Shown: in pieces, positions 1 through 11,738 of the stretch | Layout of the letters: the number at the start of each line of letters is the position of its first letter | Position numbering within the stretch: the stretch's first letter is position 1 | Assembly: GCA_039654915.1 (NCBI GenBank) | Contig: CM077599.1 | Coordinates: forward strand, 79,390,001 to 79,454,000 | Source of the DNA: Aquilaria yunnanensis | Lineage: Eukaryota > Streptophyta > Magnoliopsida > Malvales > Thymelaeaceae | Reading direction: 5' to 3' | Length of the DNA: 64,000 nt | Position numbers and translations under genes: made by a program | Notes under the pieces: model-generated | Told to the model about the DNA's origin: nothing | Databases searched by the model: none | Seen by the model: only the letters and a program-made list of their open reading frames with translations

Positions 1-114
1 AAGTAAGTACATTATTGCCAAAAGAAAAGACAAATGACAGCTTATATGTACAGCAATCATGACTGTGGCTCTCATCTTCCACTGATTTATGTCCAGTAAT
101 GGCTTCAATGCCTT

Positions 115-663
115 CTATAAGTTGGGGATTTGCTTCCCATCCAGTTTTCTTACAAACTGACAAACAGGGTCGTTTAAAGTCACATTCCCAAGACTGTAAC
201 GGTTTCGTTCTTTATGGTAAGTCCTCCATAAACCGATAATTTCACCTTGCACTTTTCCACAAGAATGCATTTCAAGAGTCTCTCGGATATCTTCCAGAGA
301 TTCCTTACGCAGGCCATTCTTAATGAATTTTCTTTTATCTTCACGATTTATGGAGATGTATCCTAAAGAGGGCCATTTAGTATTACAATTCCATCGCCCA
401 CATTTATAACACACGCTTAGTCTCTTTGCTCTTCGCCTTTTGGCATAACGGCTTTTACCTAAACCGGGCATGCGGGGCATAAATGCATCTGGAACTTCAC
501 CCGCCAGACGGACCTTAGCTTCAATTATCCACTGCACATTATCGGGAATGCCTTTGCGTGTAAAAACTCTGATTCTTTCACATCTAGCAAGGTAGATCTT
601 TTTAAGGACTTTTATTGGAAGGGAAGGAAAGTATTTTCGCAGTGCAGAAAGAGTAGAATCCAT
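115..663 (-). CDS. Unrecognised basic Cys-containing protein, copy A (182 aa)
   Basis: An intact single-exon reading frame. I do not recognise the family. A strongly basic stretch lies at about residues 70-82 (Lys/Arg-rich, nuclear-localisation-like). It is followed by C85-x2-C88-x4-C93 (context CYKCGRWNC) and, later, H133-x-C135, which together could bind one zinc ion; that is inference. Both ends are well conserved with the neighbouring copy at 952-1500: same length, no gaps, about 69% identical by my count. The Cys residues, the GRWxCNTK segment and the C-terminal NDPVCQ-VRKLDGKQI segment are kept. The sequence just upstream of the ATG is also related between the copies. Two full-length frames with scattered, often conservative substitutions suggest selection on protein. 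A domesticated transposon protein or a zinc-knuckle nucleic-acid-binding protein are possible identities, neither shown. Confidence 0.6.
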   Translation of the reverse strand: MDSTLSALRKYFPSLPIKVLKKIYLARCERIRVFTRKGIPDNVQWIIEAKVRLAGEVPDAFMPRMPGLGKSRYAKRRRAKRLSVCYKCGRWNCNTKWPSLGYISINREDKRKFIKNGLRKESLEDIRETLEMHSCGKVQGEIIGLWRTYHKERNRYSLGNVTLNDPVCQFVRKLDGKQIPNL

Positions 664-951
664 TGATGAGAGAAGAATTTGAGAGGAGAGGGAATGAATC
701 AGTTATTGTAGGAGACTGGAATAACCGACTTTAGAAGTCACGGGGTATCTTATCCGCTGCTTAATCAGAAGGAAGAACACGCATTTATAGTGATGAAAAG
801 GGATAACGTGTCGATTACACTTAGGGGAGCATGTACATCTGTCAAAAGAAAATGCAAATTTTTCCAAATATAACAAACTGTATGTACAGTAATTGTGACT
901 GTGGCTCACATCTTCCACTGGTTTTACGTCCAGTAACGGCATTAACGGCTT

Positions 952-1500
952 CTATGAGTCGAGGATTTGCTTGCCATCCAGTTTTCTTACAAGCTGGCAA
1001 ACAGGGTCGTTTACAGTCAGATTCCCAGGACTGTATCGTTCTCGTTCTTCATGAAAAATGCTCCATAAACCAAGAAGTTCACGTTGCACGGATCCACAAG
1101 AATGCGTCTCAAGAGTCAATTGGATATCATCCAATGAGTCCTTACTCAGGCCATTCTTAATGAATCGTATTTTATCTTCTCGATTATCAGAGATCATCCC
1201 TAAAGAACGACATTTAGTATTACAAGTCCACCGTCCACATTTATGGCAGACTTGTAACCTTTTCACTCTTCGCTTTTTGGCATAAGAGCTTTTGCCTATA
1301 CCAGGCATGTGAGACACAAATGGCTCTGGGATTTCACCTGCCAGACGAACCTTGGCTTCGATTAACCATCGCACATCTTCAGGGATTCCTTTGTGCATCA
1401 GAACTCTTAATCGTTCACAGCGAACTTGGTAGATCTTTTTGAGAATGTTCATTAGGAGAGAAGGAAAATATTTTCGTAAGACAGAAAGAGTAGGATCCAT
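952..1500 (-). CDS. Unrecognised basic Cys-containing protein, copy B (182 aa)
   Basis: Tandem paralogue of the 115-663 frame, displaced by 837 bp and in the same orientation. It keeps the start (MDPTLS versus MDSTLS), the basic patch, the CHKCGRWTCNTK motif and the HSCG motif. Length is identical at 182 residues with no frameshift. The preceding A/G-rich leader is shared with copy A, including an AATAACTGATTC-type block on the coding strand, so the duplication included some 5' flanking DNA. No intron is visible. Function unknown; transcription cannot be judged from sequence. Confidence that it is a real gene rests mainly on both copies staying open. Confidence 0.6.
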   Translation of the reverse strand: MDPTLSVLRKYFPSLLMNILKKIYQVRCERLRVLMHKGIPEDVRWLIEAKVRLAGEIPEPFVSHMPGIGKSSYAKKRRVKRLQVCHKCGRWTCNTKCRSLGMISDNREDKIRFIKNGLSKDSLDDIQLTLETHSCGSVQRELLGLWSIFHEERERYSPGNLTVNDPVCQLVRKLDGKQILDS

Positions 1501-1643
1501 TTTCTAGAGGGAAGTAAAAGAAAGAAGAGAGGAAAGAATCAGTTATTATGGGCAACTGAGAGAACCGACTTGAGAGTCACGGAATACCGTATCCGCCGCT
1601 TAACCGGAAAAGTGGATCCTACTTTATTTTGATGTGAATGATA

Positions 1644-2030
1644 TTTCTTATCTTTGATATTCCATCCAGCTGACGTCGATCGAGTCCTTGATTATTGAAT
1701 CTTTTGTCCGCTTTTGACAAAGTTTCAACGACAATATTTCTTGATGTCTGCCTTATCTTTGACCACAGCTATCTCTTATCTTGGATACTGCTAAGCTGGC
1801 ATCAATCCTGTCCTACCAGGTGTAGCCTCGATTATTGAATCAATTGCCAGGCTTTTGACAATATTGTCTACTTTATATTTTTTTTGATATCTGCCTTATC
1901 CTTGGCTATAGCTATCTCTTATCTTGGATACTACTAGCTGGCGTCAATCCTATCCTTCCAGGTGTAGCCTCGATTATTGAATCGGTAGCCAAGCTTTTGA
2001 CAATATTGTCTACTTTATCCTTGAATTCCT
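1644..2030. repeat. Tandem repeat, ~143-bp unit, about 2.7 copies
   Basis: Repeated blocks carry the signatures TCTTATCTTGGATACT, CTCGATTATTGAATC and CTTTTGACAATATTGTC. The last two copies start near 1769 and 1912 (143 bp apart). The first copy (about 1644-1768) is more diverged. No coding function recognised. Confidence 0.75.
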
Positions 2031-2099
2031 GATGCGGGTTGGTCCCGCATATTAGCTGTGTATCCAGTGATAGATTGGTAAGAGCTGATGACATTGAGA

Positions 2100-4755
2100 T
2101 CTCAGCTTATATTGCTGTAACTGTGCTGTGAATGTGATTCCCGTTTGGTCCTTGTTATGTAAAGGCTATGTATGCATGATATGAAATGCATGAATGCAGA
2201 GCATGTGTAACTAATGGCTTTTTTTTTTGTATGGATCTAGTTCTTTATGTCTTTGTTTTACTGGATCCTATTTGTGATGGCCTTCTTGGACTATCATTGA
2301 ATCTCTTTATGCTTTCCAGCTTTTGTTCGCTGCCCAAAAAACCCAACTCTTTTCAAAATCCCCTTTCTTTGACTTGTTCTTGAATTTTGGCCTCAATTTC
2401 TTTAAAGTTGGCCCGCCTCATAATTTATATCTCTTTCGGGTACTCATTCATTGTCATGGATTTGATACCATCAAAGGCTTTACTTTCAATGTCTGCTTTG
2501 CCCCTTTTCTTGTGACCGTGCCGACACTTACTTATCCTCATGTTATAATCTGAATGATTGCTCTTCCTTGAATTCATGTTTTGATCCATAAGACTTGCCC
2601 CCTTGTCTATTGAACTTCTTTGTTGGCAGTACTCCTCTTACGCTTCGTAGAGACTACTTTGCCCCCCTGAATATGGTATTTATGTGGATAAAAGGTATCA
2701 TCTCGCCTTTGATTTAACAGAAGGTCGAGCATTTCTAGACCTTTGTGCTGGCACTTGATCGTAAATTTCTCTTACAAGAACCACATCTTATTAAAGAAAG
2801 ACTCAAGCTATCTCCTCACTTTTAAGTCTACATACATTAATGAATAATGGTTTGGCCTTAAAGATAAACTTTCATCAATTTGCAAAGCTTGACAAAGTAA
2901 TTTACGGTCTTTGTTTTTAATTAAAATATCCTGCCATTCTTCCCTTTCCAACTCGAAGACATAAACTGTGCAAAGCAATAAGGTAGAAACATGATTCACA
3001 ATAATAGCCTTTTAACTGAATGAGGATGATATCGAGAGGTAAATGTTAGGTGTGAGGAAAGTTAAGTTTGAATGCTTTTTTTTTTTTGTGGCAGTTTTTT
3101 AGCTGAATGAGAATGATATTAAGAGGTAAATATTAGGTCTGAGGGAAGTTAAGTTTGAGTGGTGTAAAAGAATGGTCTTTTAATACTACTCGTGAGAGTA
3201 TTAAATAAGGTAGAAACATGATTCACAATGATAGTCTTTAAACTGAATGAGGATGATAAGTCTGAGGAAAGTTAAGTTTAAGTGGTTTGAAAGAAGGGTC
3301 TTTTAATACTACTCGTGAGCAAATTTGATTATGATGAAAAACTCAATAGTGATGACCTCAAACTTGCCACTCTTTCCAGAAAGTTAAACCTCATATGTTG
3401 CCCCCCAACTATCGTAATCTTTATGTACGCTTGATTTGAGGGTTGCTTTTGTCTTCTAGACCACCTTTGTAGGTTTTCAGTTTAGAATTCATAGCTCACT
3501 TGTTTTCTTTTTTTTCTTTTGCTCTAGTTTGAGCCCTTTTTCCTCTTTTTTGTTTTTTGTTTTTTTTGTTTTTTTTTGTTTTTTTTGTTTTTTTTTTGTT
3601 TTTTTTTTTTTTGCTCTAGTTTGAGCCCTTTTTCCTCTTTTTTTTTTTGTTTTCTTTTTTTGTTTTTTTGTTTTTTTTTTTTGTGAGCTATGGTGATGAC
3701 ATACTTGATAACTCTCTTGAAGTGAGATGACTCAAGTGGCCTTGCTTGCTCGTGCATGTTCTCAGTCCTTTTTGGTTTTGAATTTTCCCTTGTTGTCTTT
3801 TGATGGAAGGGATGAATTTCTCTTTTCGGAGTTTGTGTTGCAAAGAACTGAGATCATAGCCCTCTTGAAGTGAAATGATTAAAGTGGCCTTAGTTGCTTG
3901 TGTTTGCTCTCAGTCTCTTTTTTTTGTTTTGGATTTTCCCTTTAATGGCTTTTGATGGAAGGGATAAACTTCTTTCCTTTGTTGGAATTTGTGTTGCGGA
4001 AAACTGAGAATCTCTTTTTTTTTTTTTGAGCATTTGTGAGAATTGGGAGACCACTGAAGTCATTTAATATGAGAGCTACCTTGTTTGGAAGCTAACCCCA
4101 GACTTCTTGCAAGGATGTTGATAACCACTATGAATTCTTTTTTTTGAGAGTTGGGGTGCAACATATGAAATCCTTCTTACTAGATTTGACATCACTTTCA
4201 AGATCGCCACTATTAAATCTCCCTTAACTTTTTATTTTCACCCACGAGTAGTATCGTTTTCAAAGTAAAGTGTGATAGCAATAATGGATAGTATAATGGA
4301 AAGGAGTGAAAGATGGATATAAAAACAGAATTTTTGGTAAGAAGTGGTAGAATGTGTAGGTGTAATAATGGGATTAAAAAGTGGTAGAATGCACACGCAA
4401 CATCTTTTTGTTAGAGAACAAAAAGAATTACCGGTTGTCGAAAAGTAAAGTGTGATGGCAATAATGGATAGTATAATGGCAAAGAGTGTAAAAATGGAAA
4501 GTAGTAGAATGCACGCATCACATCTTTTTGTTGTACCAGAAAAAGAATAGCAGGTGTCCATTTAACAAAGACTACACCCTAGATTCTGGACTAAATCTAG
4601 GAGATTTTTACTATTAAATTACTTTTGCAAGCTTTCAAAGATACAAGTTTATTCAAAGGATTCCCTGTCATTCAAAAGTGTGTGCGGACTGTTAGGTCAG
4701 ATCTGACTTGGAGCCCTTCCAAAATTAATGTAATTCTCGCTCGAAATCTTCAGTT
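2100..4755. other. Repeat-derived spacer without recognisable gene
   Basis: Contains long poly-T tracts (3060-3100, 3504-3680, 4013-4028), a diverged direct repeat at about 3000-3330 (two to three copies with GAATGAGGATGAT and GGAAAGTTAAGTTT blocks; TACTACTCGTGAG occurs twice, near 3185 and 3307) and another repeat at about 4262-4560 (two copies with AATGGATAGTATAATGG). It may be a decayed 3' part of the retroelement at 4756-10180, but no pol motif or second LTR could be identified. Confidence 0.4.
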
Positions 4756-5654
4756 TCAATTAGCAATCACATTATGGCCTAGCAACTTGGACTCGATCAA
4801 CTTGAGTTTCAGTACCACATAATTTTCAGTTGAATGCCCAATTGAACGTTTTTGGTAATCACATTTGACATTTGGGTCATACCAACTTGAAAGAGGACGC
4901 CATTTGATTTTTGCTACCGTTGGTATGGGTGGTAGCAAGTTTGAAGCTTGTGGAAGTTGAATTGACTTAAGTAGCTTTCTTCCCATGAGTAGTAGTATGT
5001 GGTACTGATGAGGAAGCCTTGGAGATTACAATCTCAATAGGATATCCTTTCACTTGTAACGTGAGTGGTATTGGACCATAGGATTTGGAGATGATGTTTT
5101 GGACAGCTCCGCTTCTTTCATTGAAACATCCTTCAATTGAAGAATCGACCAGCTTTTCTGTTTTGATTCCAAATTCGATCTTTTCTCTAGATAATACCAT
5201 ATTTGAAAAGCTACTTGAAGTGTTCCCAACTAGTTTTTCATAAAATGGTCTATTTAGTTTTTGGATAAACAGGGTGATCCGTTCTCTTTCTATCATAAGT
5301 GGTTGAACTTGTGCGGCTAAGTCTCTTCACCTTTGTGCGTACTCCTTAAGGTTTTCTTGTTCCTTCTTCTCTATATTTTGGAGAGTTTGGCGATCCGGGG
5401 GCCAAGTCCATAACTTGCTTGTAGTTATTGATGAATGCCTAAGCAAGGTCATTCCATGTTTTGATGTTTCTTGTACCTTGACTTAGATACCATTGTAGTG
5501 CTGACTTTGTAAGACTTTCTTGAAAAAGTGTTATCCACACCTTCTCTTCTTTTGTGAGTGATTGTACTTTTCTTATAAACAATGTAATGTGAGTGATGGG
5601 ACAACTTATTCCATCATATTTCATAAAGTCTGGCATCAAGCAAAGATCGTTCAC
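4756..5654 (-). pseudogene. Degenerate Ty3/gypsy gag
   Basis: Three fragments in different frames follow the order of a plant gypsy gag. The first (5654-5439) has the PDFMKYDGISCPITHI segment and the ESLTKSALQWYLSQ...TWNDLA segment. The second (5296-4967) has the ITLFIQKL..PFYEKLVGN block and the IEFGIKTEKL block. The third (4986-4756) has the CDYQKRSIGHSTENY block, which resembles the usual CDYH...GHSTEDC sequence. Frame changes and stops between blocks mean no intact product. Capsid-type function is inferred from family resemblance only. Confidence 0.8.
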
Positions 5655-6081
5655 CGAAAGAGATCCAAATACAGTGTCTCATTCAATGGTCTGAAGTCTC
5701 TTTTCTATGGTCTCGAGTTTTTTTTTTTTTTAGTATCCTCTTCTTCTTTAAGCAGGGGCTTCTTCTTTTTTTTTTAAAAAAAAAAAATGGATTGTGCCTT
5801 AGGTGAATGTTGTCAGATGGGCCTGAGTCGTGAAAGGGCTTCTCTTGAACTAAGACCCGTTGTTGAGTGAATCCGGGAAGATAGGTGAGATCTTGTGGCT
5901 CTTTGACGGGGACTTGGATTTTTTTTTTTTTTAATTAACTTCATTATTTGCTCGGCCATGCTTTCTATCTTGGACTCAATATCTATGAGACGTCATTCGG
6001 TCTGTTCTGCTATTAGTCTTGTTTGGAGCCGAGTTGGGTATCAATGTTGAGGTCCAATTTTACCGTTTTAAAGTAAGATTT

Positions 6082-6270
6082 ATTTTATTAGACTTCATAT
6101 GCACTTGATTGGTGTGATGGATGTATGTAATACAAAATGAAATTATGTTTTTATCAAAGTTTATATGTACATGATTAATGTAATGGAATGCATGCAATAG
6201 AAAACTGAGATTATGTTTTTATTAGACTTTATATGTATGTGATTGATGTAATGGATGCATGCAATGAGTG
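6082..6270. repeat. Three-copy ~66-bp tandem repeat in retroelement leader
   Basis: Three imperfect units share a TTATATGTAC/TATGTGATTGATGTAATGGA-like core and lie between gag and the primer binding site of the gypsy remnant. No function recognised. Confidence 0.7.
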
Positions 6271-7020
6271 AGCTTGATTATTCACTATCGAGGAACTTCG
6301 AGATTTCTAGTTGTTATTAGAAAGATTAAAAAGTTATTACAGTTTGACGCGTGGTTTTGATGCATGAAGAATAATTGTATAGAACAGAAGTACAATAAAA
6401 GAAAAATAAGGTTATTAATAAGTTAAATAGCAATTAACAACTCATGAACTATTATGAAAAAACGAATTACAACCATAAATATAAGATACAAAGAAAATAA
6501 AAGTGTAGAGCAACAACATACAACAACATAGCATAACAAAGACATGCTTATGGCGTTGGTAAATGGGAGGAATACTATGGTCAGTTCTATGGTTAAGTGG
6601 GGAATTCTATATGCATAAGGTGGTTTATCAAAAAGGCTAGGGATAGTTCCCGAATCCCATCACTAAATTATAGTGATGGCCCAATTCCTTACCCTCTAGG
6701 GTTAATGTAAGGAATGAATTAATTCGAGTCGTAGCTTTTCGTGGGCCCATGCAGAGACTAACCGTCTCAGAAGGCAATACACTACTTTGCTACTTTGAAA
6801 CCGGTGAAGGCTTGGAGACCATGGCCTCACAAGGACAGCAACACCAATTCCGCTTAGAAAGAATAGTGTTTGATTTGAGGAAGCTCGGGTATAGAGCTTC
6901 ATGTCGTGGATGTATAATGCATGTTTACAATAAGTAAATATAACACAAGAATCAACATAAAAAAAATAAGCCAAGCAAAACAAAGTAAATCAAGTTTTAG
7001 GATCGACTCACTTAACCAGG

Positions 7021-7039
7021 GTCCCCAGTGGAGTCGCCA
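7021..7039 (-). other. Primer binding site, tRNA-Arg type
   Basis: The plus strand reads GTCCCCAGTGGAGTCGCCA. This resembles a plant tRNA-Arg 3' end (CCCCAGYGGAGTCG plus CCA), so the minus strand is the primer complement. It lies three bases inside the LTR terminus, the expected position, and fixes both the LTR end and the element orientation. Confidence 0.8.
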
Positions 7040-7303
7040 AGCTGTGGCAACGTCGGGTCTTCTGGAGTCGCCACCAATCAGTTTTCTTAGGTCGATTGGT
7101 CACCTTAAAATTGGTCTGCGAGAGTTTGGGGATCGGGAGTACGGTTACGCTAAAACAATATTATTATAGCGCCCAAAATTGGTACCTTAGTTGATTTTAA
7201 TTTTGTTTTACTTTGCTTTTAAATAATTTTCAGTTAATTTAGAAATTTTAACTGAATTAGTCGAAATGTGGATTTTTAAGTTAATTTGTATAGAAGTTTA
7301 TAC

Positions 7304-7669
7304 TTCCGAACCATGGACTCTGCCGAGTCATTTGGACACGGAAGATTTGGATTCCGAACCATGGACTCTGCCGAGTCATTTGGACACGGAATTTGACGAA
7401 ATTTTAATCAATTTAATCCATACCATAAATATGGATTTTTATCTTTTTATTTATTTTATTTATTTTAAAAGTTAATATTTTCCAAACCGTAGATCCTGCC
7501 GGATCATCCGGATATGGAAATTAATATCCAAGCCATGGATTCTAACCGAATCATTTGGACATGGATATGATCCGTCTTAGGATTTCATTATTTAATTTTA
7601 TTTTATTTTTTAATAATTTCAGTTAATATCCAAGCCATGGATTCTAACCGAATCATCTGGACATGGATT
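7304..7669. repeat. Five hairpin repeats with compensatory changes
   Basis: Units at 7304-7343, 7352-7391, 7479-7520, 7525-7567 and 7627-7669 are each an imperfect palindrome of about 40-43 nt. The inner stem is GACTC-tgcc-GAGTC in units 1-2, GATCC-tgcc-GGATC in unit 3 and GATTC-taacc-GAATC in units 4-5. The outer stem changes in parallel: TTCCG/CGGAA, TTTCCA/TGGAAA, TATCCA/TGGATA. A middle CCA/TGG (CC/GG in unit 3) pairing is kept as well. Confidence 0.85.
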
Positions 7670-9834
7670 TTATGATCCGTCTTAAGACGGATTTCTAATA
7701 ATTTGATACACATTTAATGCATTACAACAATTAAAATTAAACTATTCTAACAAAAAAAAAATCCTAAATTACATCTTTAAGTGAATTTAACGATTAAATC
7801 TAATACATGGTTAAATAATCAAAGAAAGAAAGAAAACAAAAAGAGAACAAAGAAATAAATCTGCTGTCAGGGACTGATCTGCAACCAAAGAGAAATAGTT
7901 AGTGGCTCATAGGAACAGAATAGAAAGTTTGATAACTAAGATGAAGTTATACCCAAAAGGAACTGATTAATTGGATGTCAATAATAAGCATTCAGAAAAT
8001 AGGATTAGCAGACTATATCAAAAGGCATAAGTAGATCTACAATATATACATTACTTCAGTAAAACCATAGTATCAGAACTGAAGTGGGAGATAAACCTTC
8101 CAGTTGTATATCTGCTGCCCAGAATTTCAAACTGACCTATCTTCATTCGCAAATTTATATATAAAAAGAATTGAGTTATCCAAACCACTATATAAAACTA
8201 TATATATACATAACTTAGGCACATACATAAATTCACAAATGCAATATCAATTTGTGATTGACAGCACATAAATTATAAAAAAATATGCATGGTGAGTTAG
8301 CCCATTAGACAAGACCTCAGGTAGAATCACAGATAAGTACTCTTCACTCCAGAAATTAAATAAAATCATTTCTAAGTGCAAATGGAAGTCCATGAACCGG
8401 TACTGACACTAGACATCCATATGAACATTTTATTAAATTCACCAAAATTCAAACATGCAACACACAAATTACTATAAATTTTGAAATCAAGGACTCCTGT
8501 TAAACTTAAAGAAACAATTGTGAGACAAACTAGTCTCCACTTCAACAATTATATAAAATAAAAGAAACATCCAATTTTTGTGTTTTTTGTAAAAAGTAGA
8601 AATAGATTAGACACAAATGGCTATTAGCACAAGAAATGACATCCTTAGATACAGAGCATACAATTTATCATAGATTTTATAACAAGTAACAAAGACAAGC
8701 CTACTGATGCCTATTCCATATTCAATGGAGTTCAGTAAAAATGCATATAAATTCAAACACGGCTCGAAATCCAATCCTATAAAAATTCTGTGTAAACTAG
8801 ACTCATAGGGATATTACCATAAAAATTGGTTTGTTCAGCAACAAAACACATAATTTATGATGCAATTTCAAAATCCACGGATCAATAGAACTAACAGCAA
8901 ACTCAAGGGTTGAGACACTTGTACCTTTTTATCTCGTTGTAATCTAGCTCGCATATCAGTCCATGGACAGCAGCATAGGTGTGTAGATGGTTCATATTAC
9001 TACACAAGTATGTATGTTTCATAGCAATATAATTATTTATGTATTTTATTATTCTGAATCACTCAAGTTTATAAGGAGAGATATTATTTATTTATATCAA
9101 TGTTGATAGCACTCTAGTCGGGCGTTAAAACTATAAAAATAATTCCGATTAATGGAGGGGCCGAAACAAACTAAACAAACAAAGGAAAGACAAACAATAA
9201 ATATAAACAAAAACTTGCTATCCGTGCTCAATCTGCAAAGAAAATAAAATTAGTGACTTGGATGGATAAAATAAGGGAATCTAGGGATTAACAAGGAGTT
9301 TACCCAAATTTTTTTTAATTTTGACTTGGTCAGAAATTTAAAACGGAAAAACGCGTCTTCTTCTTCTCTGTTGCACAACAGCAAAAGAGCTTAGGGGAAA
9401 GTGGCTGGAGGCGAAGCGGTGGCGTCATGGCGAGGGCGTCATGGCGGGAGAAGCAGGAGTGGCGGCAGAGGGGGAGCAGCGGCGAAGCGTTGGCGCGACG
9501 GAGCTTGAAGGGTCGCTGATCGCGTCGATGGCGTCGAGAGAGAGAGGGAAACGTTGGACAACGGCGTGACGGAGGCGAACTTCGTGGAGGATGAAGCTGT
9601 CGGACGCGCGGAGGAGTGGTGTGTCGAGGTGCGACGGGCGTGACGGAGCGAGGGGGTGCGTCGAGGGGATGCTAGGCCAGCAGGAAAGGGGTGATGATCG
9701 GGAAGGAGGTATGCCGGCGGCGGGTGCGAGAGAAATTGGATGATCGAAAGGGAGAGCGTGGAGAATTAAAGATAAGTCAGAGAGACCAGTGAGTGCCGTC
9801 TGTGAATGAATTTTAGAGAGAGAGATGTCCGCCC

Positions 9835-9846
9835 TGTTAAATAGAA
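9835..9846 (-). promoter_or_regulatory. TATA-like motif of LTR promoter
   Basis: The minus strand reads TCTATTTAACAG about 335 bp into the LTR, at the boundary between the AT-rich U3 and the GC-rich following block, a sensible core-promoter position. Activity is inferred. Confidence 0.4.
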
Positions 9847-10180
9847 AACAGAAGAACAATGGAGAAGGCTCCAGAGAGCCTCGAAGTCTCTGGAGAAAAA
9901 GATTTTTATTTTATTTATTATTTTTTTTTTACTTTATTATTATTATTTTAATTAACTAATAATAAATCTTTTTAATTTTAATTAACACACACAAACAGAT
10001 ACATATGTATACATATATATATTTTAACTAACACTATAAAAAAAATGTCCCCTTAAACTAATAATATATATTTTTTTAATTAATAATTTAATTTTTTTTA
10101 TTTTTTTAATTAATTAATTTATTTATTTTTAATTTTTTTAATTTTAATTTTTAAAGGTCGGACGAAATTGGGTGTCAACA

Positions 10181-10769
10181 ACAACACATCATTTTAATTT
10201 CAAATTTGTATGTGATATCTTTCTCCAAATCCTCCATCTCCAAGCGTTGCCAGCAGGCAAGAACAGTCAATGCATTCCTCAGTTCGGCATAGATCTCAGT
10301 TCGTCATTTGACATTTTTCTGTTTTTGTTTTGGAGGCAGAATTCCTACTTTCCTTTTCTTGCTAGCTTCCATTAATCATCTATGCTGCTATTAATTTTAA
10401 TTTTTTTTATTCAAATACTTCCACACCTATTTTTTTACAAAGTTCACATTAATTAATTTATGAATATAAATTAAGAGATGTGTCACTAGAAAACACAAAA
10501 ACTGTTAATGGATCCTCTATTACTTTGTGGATTTTATGTTCCCTGACAATTCAGTAACAAAAATAAACGCATCCAAGAAAATAAGCCTGCTGCAACTAAA
10601 GAAAAAGATCAGGCCACGACAATGTTATAAATTATACACACTTTTATTAACTCTTTTTTCATTTTTTATTAACGTTTCTCATACTTCTAAGCTTTTTGAT
10701 GTCTTTTAGGCCAAACTAGGGGGAAAAAACTGAGGAGAAGCATGAAGACAAATTAGAAAAAGGTTATTC
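10181..10769. other. AT-rich spacer, nothing recognised
   Basis: No gene, RNA or repeat structure could be supported beyond short A/T tracts flanking the LTR. Confidence 0.5.
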
Positions 10770-11260
10770 AGTTTCATACACTTTTCATTAACACATTTTT
10801 AATTTTTAATTGACATATTTTACAATTTTTACATATATCTCATAAACAGCTCTAAATGACAGAATGAGTTATTGAATTTCATGTCATTTTTTTTTTCATT
10901 TACAGATTGTGAATTTTGTATATATTGACATATCTCACACTTTTTATATTACTGTGGTAAATAGCTCTAAATTAATGATGAAATAAGTTATTAACGTTCA
11001 TGTAATTATTGTTTTAATTAATAGATTATAAATTTTGTTTCAACACATGTTACAATTTTTGCATATATTAGTACTAAATGACAGAATAAGTTATTGAGTT
11101 TTATGTAGTTGTTCATTTTTATTTCTATTGACAAATTGTAAATTGTTGCTTGACACATGGCACAATTTTCACTTTAGTTTGGTAAATGGTTCTATATGAT
11201 AGAATAAGTTAATGAGTTTTATGTAGCTATTATTTTCATTGACATATTGTAAATTTTAGA
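10770..11260. repeat. Diverged tandem repeat, ~107-118-bp unit, four copies
   Basis: A block like CTAAATGACAGAATAAGTTA followed by TTGAGTTTTATGTAG recurs with starts near 10852, 10966, 11073 and 11191. TTGACATAT/TACAATTTT blocks lie between copies. Very AT-rich; no coding potential. Confidence 0.65.
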
Positions 11261-11652
11261 AATACCAATGTATTATTTAAGACACATCTTTTTTTAATTT
11301 TAATGATATGCACTTGGATCATATGAGGTTATCTTTTGTAGTTTTTTTTTTCTTGTCATCCTACACTATACTAGATAACAAGACAAAAACTTGTTTGTTG
11401 ACTACTACTAAATAGCAAAAGTAAAAAACTACAAATATTGGTGGTACAATAGAAATTAATCGAAATGAGCTAAAGGACTGAAATTGGAGTTTCTACCTAA
11501 ATCAAAGTCAGTCTTAATCTGAAATTCGATAGAGTGGAAATTGGATCCCAAAATTCAGGGCCAAGTTCTAATTAACAACAGGTTCTGAATAGAGTGATTG
11601 GTTGAATATTTTTGAACCGAAATTGATGCCTCAAAATCAAAAGTTACGTTAC

Positions 11653-11738
11653 CTTGCAGCAGGGAAATATTTCTCAGGCACTCTGCGTGGTTCAACTTGC
11701 GATACATGCTGCCTTTTCTGGCGACACTGAAACTCCAT
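11653..11738 (-). pseudogene. Exon-like fragment, first of a related pair
   Basis: The minus strand gives ATG, then MEFQCRQKRQHVSQVE and about 13 more residues, followed by a GTAACG splice-donor-like site. A pyrimidine/purine repeat lies just upstream. The same start pattern (M-F-CR-K--HV-QVE) recurs at 12617-12716. I do not recognise the family and saw no downstream exon, so it may be a gene-fragment relic. Confidence 0.3.

Larger units (their letters stand above)
45..1620. repeat. Direct tandem duplication, ~837-bp period
   Basis: Homology between the two minus-strand genes extends into both flanks: the sequence beyond the stop codons (around 45-114 and 880-951) and the leaders (664-760 and 1501-1610) are recognisably alike. 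This marks a unit duplication rather than two independent genes. Confidence 0.75.
4756..10180 (-). mobile_element. Truncated Ty3/gypsy-type LTR retrotransposon
   Basis: Minus-strand order is LTR (10180 to 7043), primer binding site (7039 to 7021), leader, then a broken gag (5654 to 4756). Pol and the second LTR were not found within the window. The LTR opening, TGTTGACACCCAA followed by a TCCGACC block, and the tRNA-Arg-type primer site are typical of a common plant gypsy group. The gag has several frame breaks, so the element is dead. Confidence 0.8.
7043..10180 (-). mobile_element. Long terminal repeat (3138 bp), 5' LTR of gypsy remnant
   Basis: Read on the minus strand the LTR begins TGTTGACACC (10180) and ends GTTGCCACA (7043), giving TG...CA ends. 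The U3-side 300 bp is very AT-rich and is followed by a TATA-like motif and a GC-rich block (9390-9860). That block contains a long open frame but no recognisable protein. The distal part (7300-7670) carries five hairpin-forming repeats. The LTR is large but in line with this plant gypsy group. No partner LTR is present, so insertion age cannot be estimated. Confidence 0.75.

Noticed and set aside
3524..3757. Lys-rich minus-strand open frame
   Set aside because: Produced by poly-T tracts; no complexity or family resemblance.
9425..9859. 144-codon minus-strand open frame
   Set aside because: Lies in the GC-rich block of the gypsy LTR; Pro/Ser-rich composition follows base bias and no protein family was recognised.
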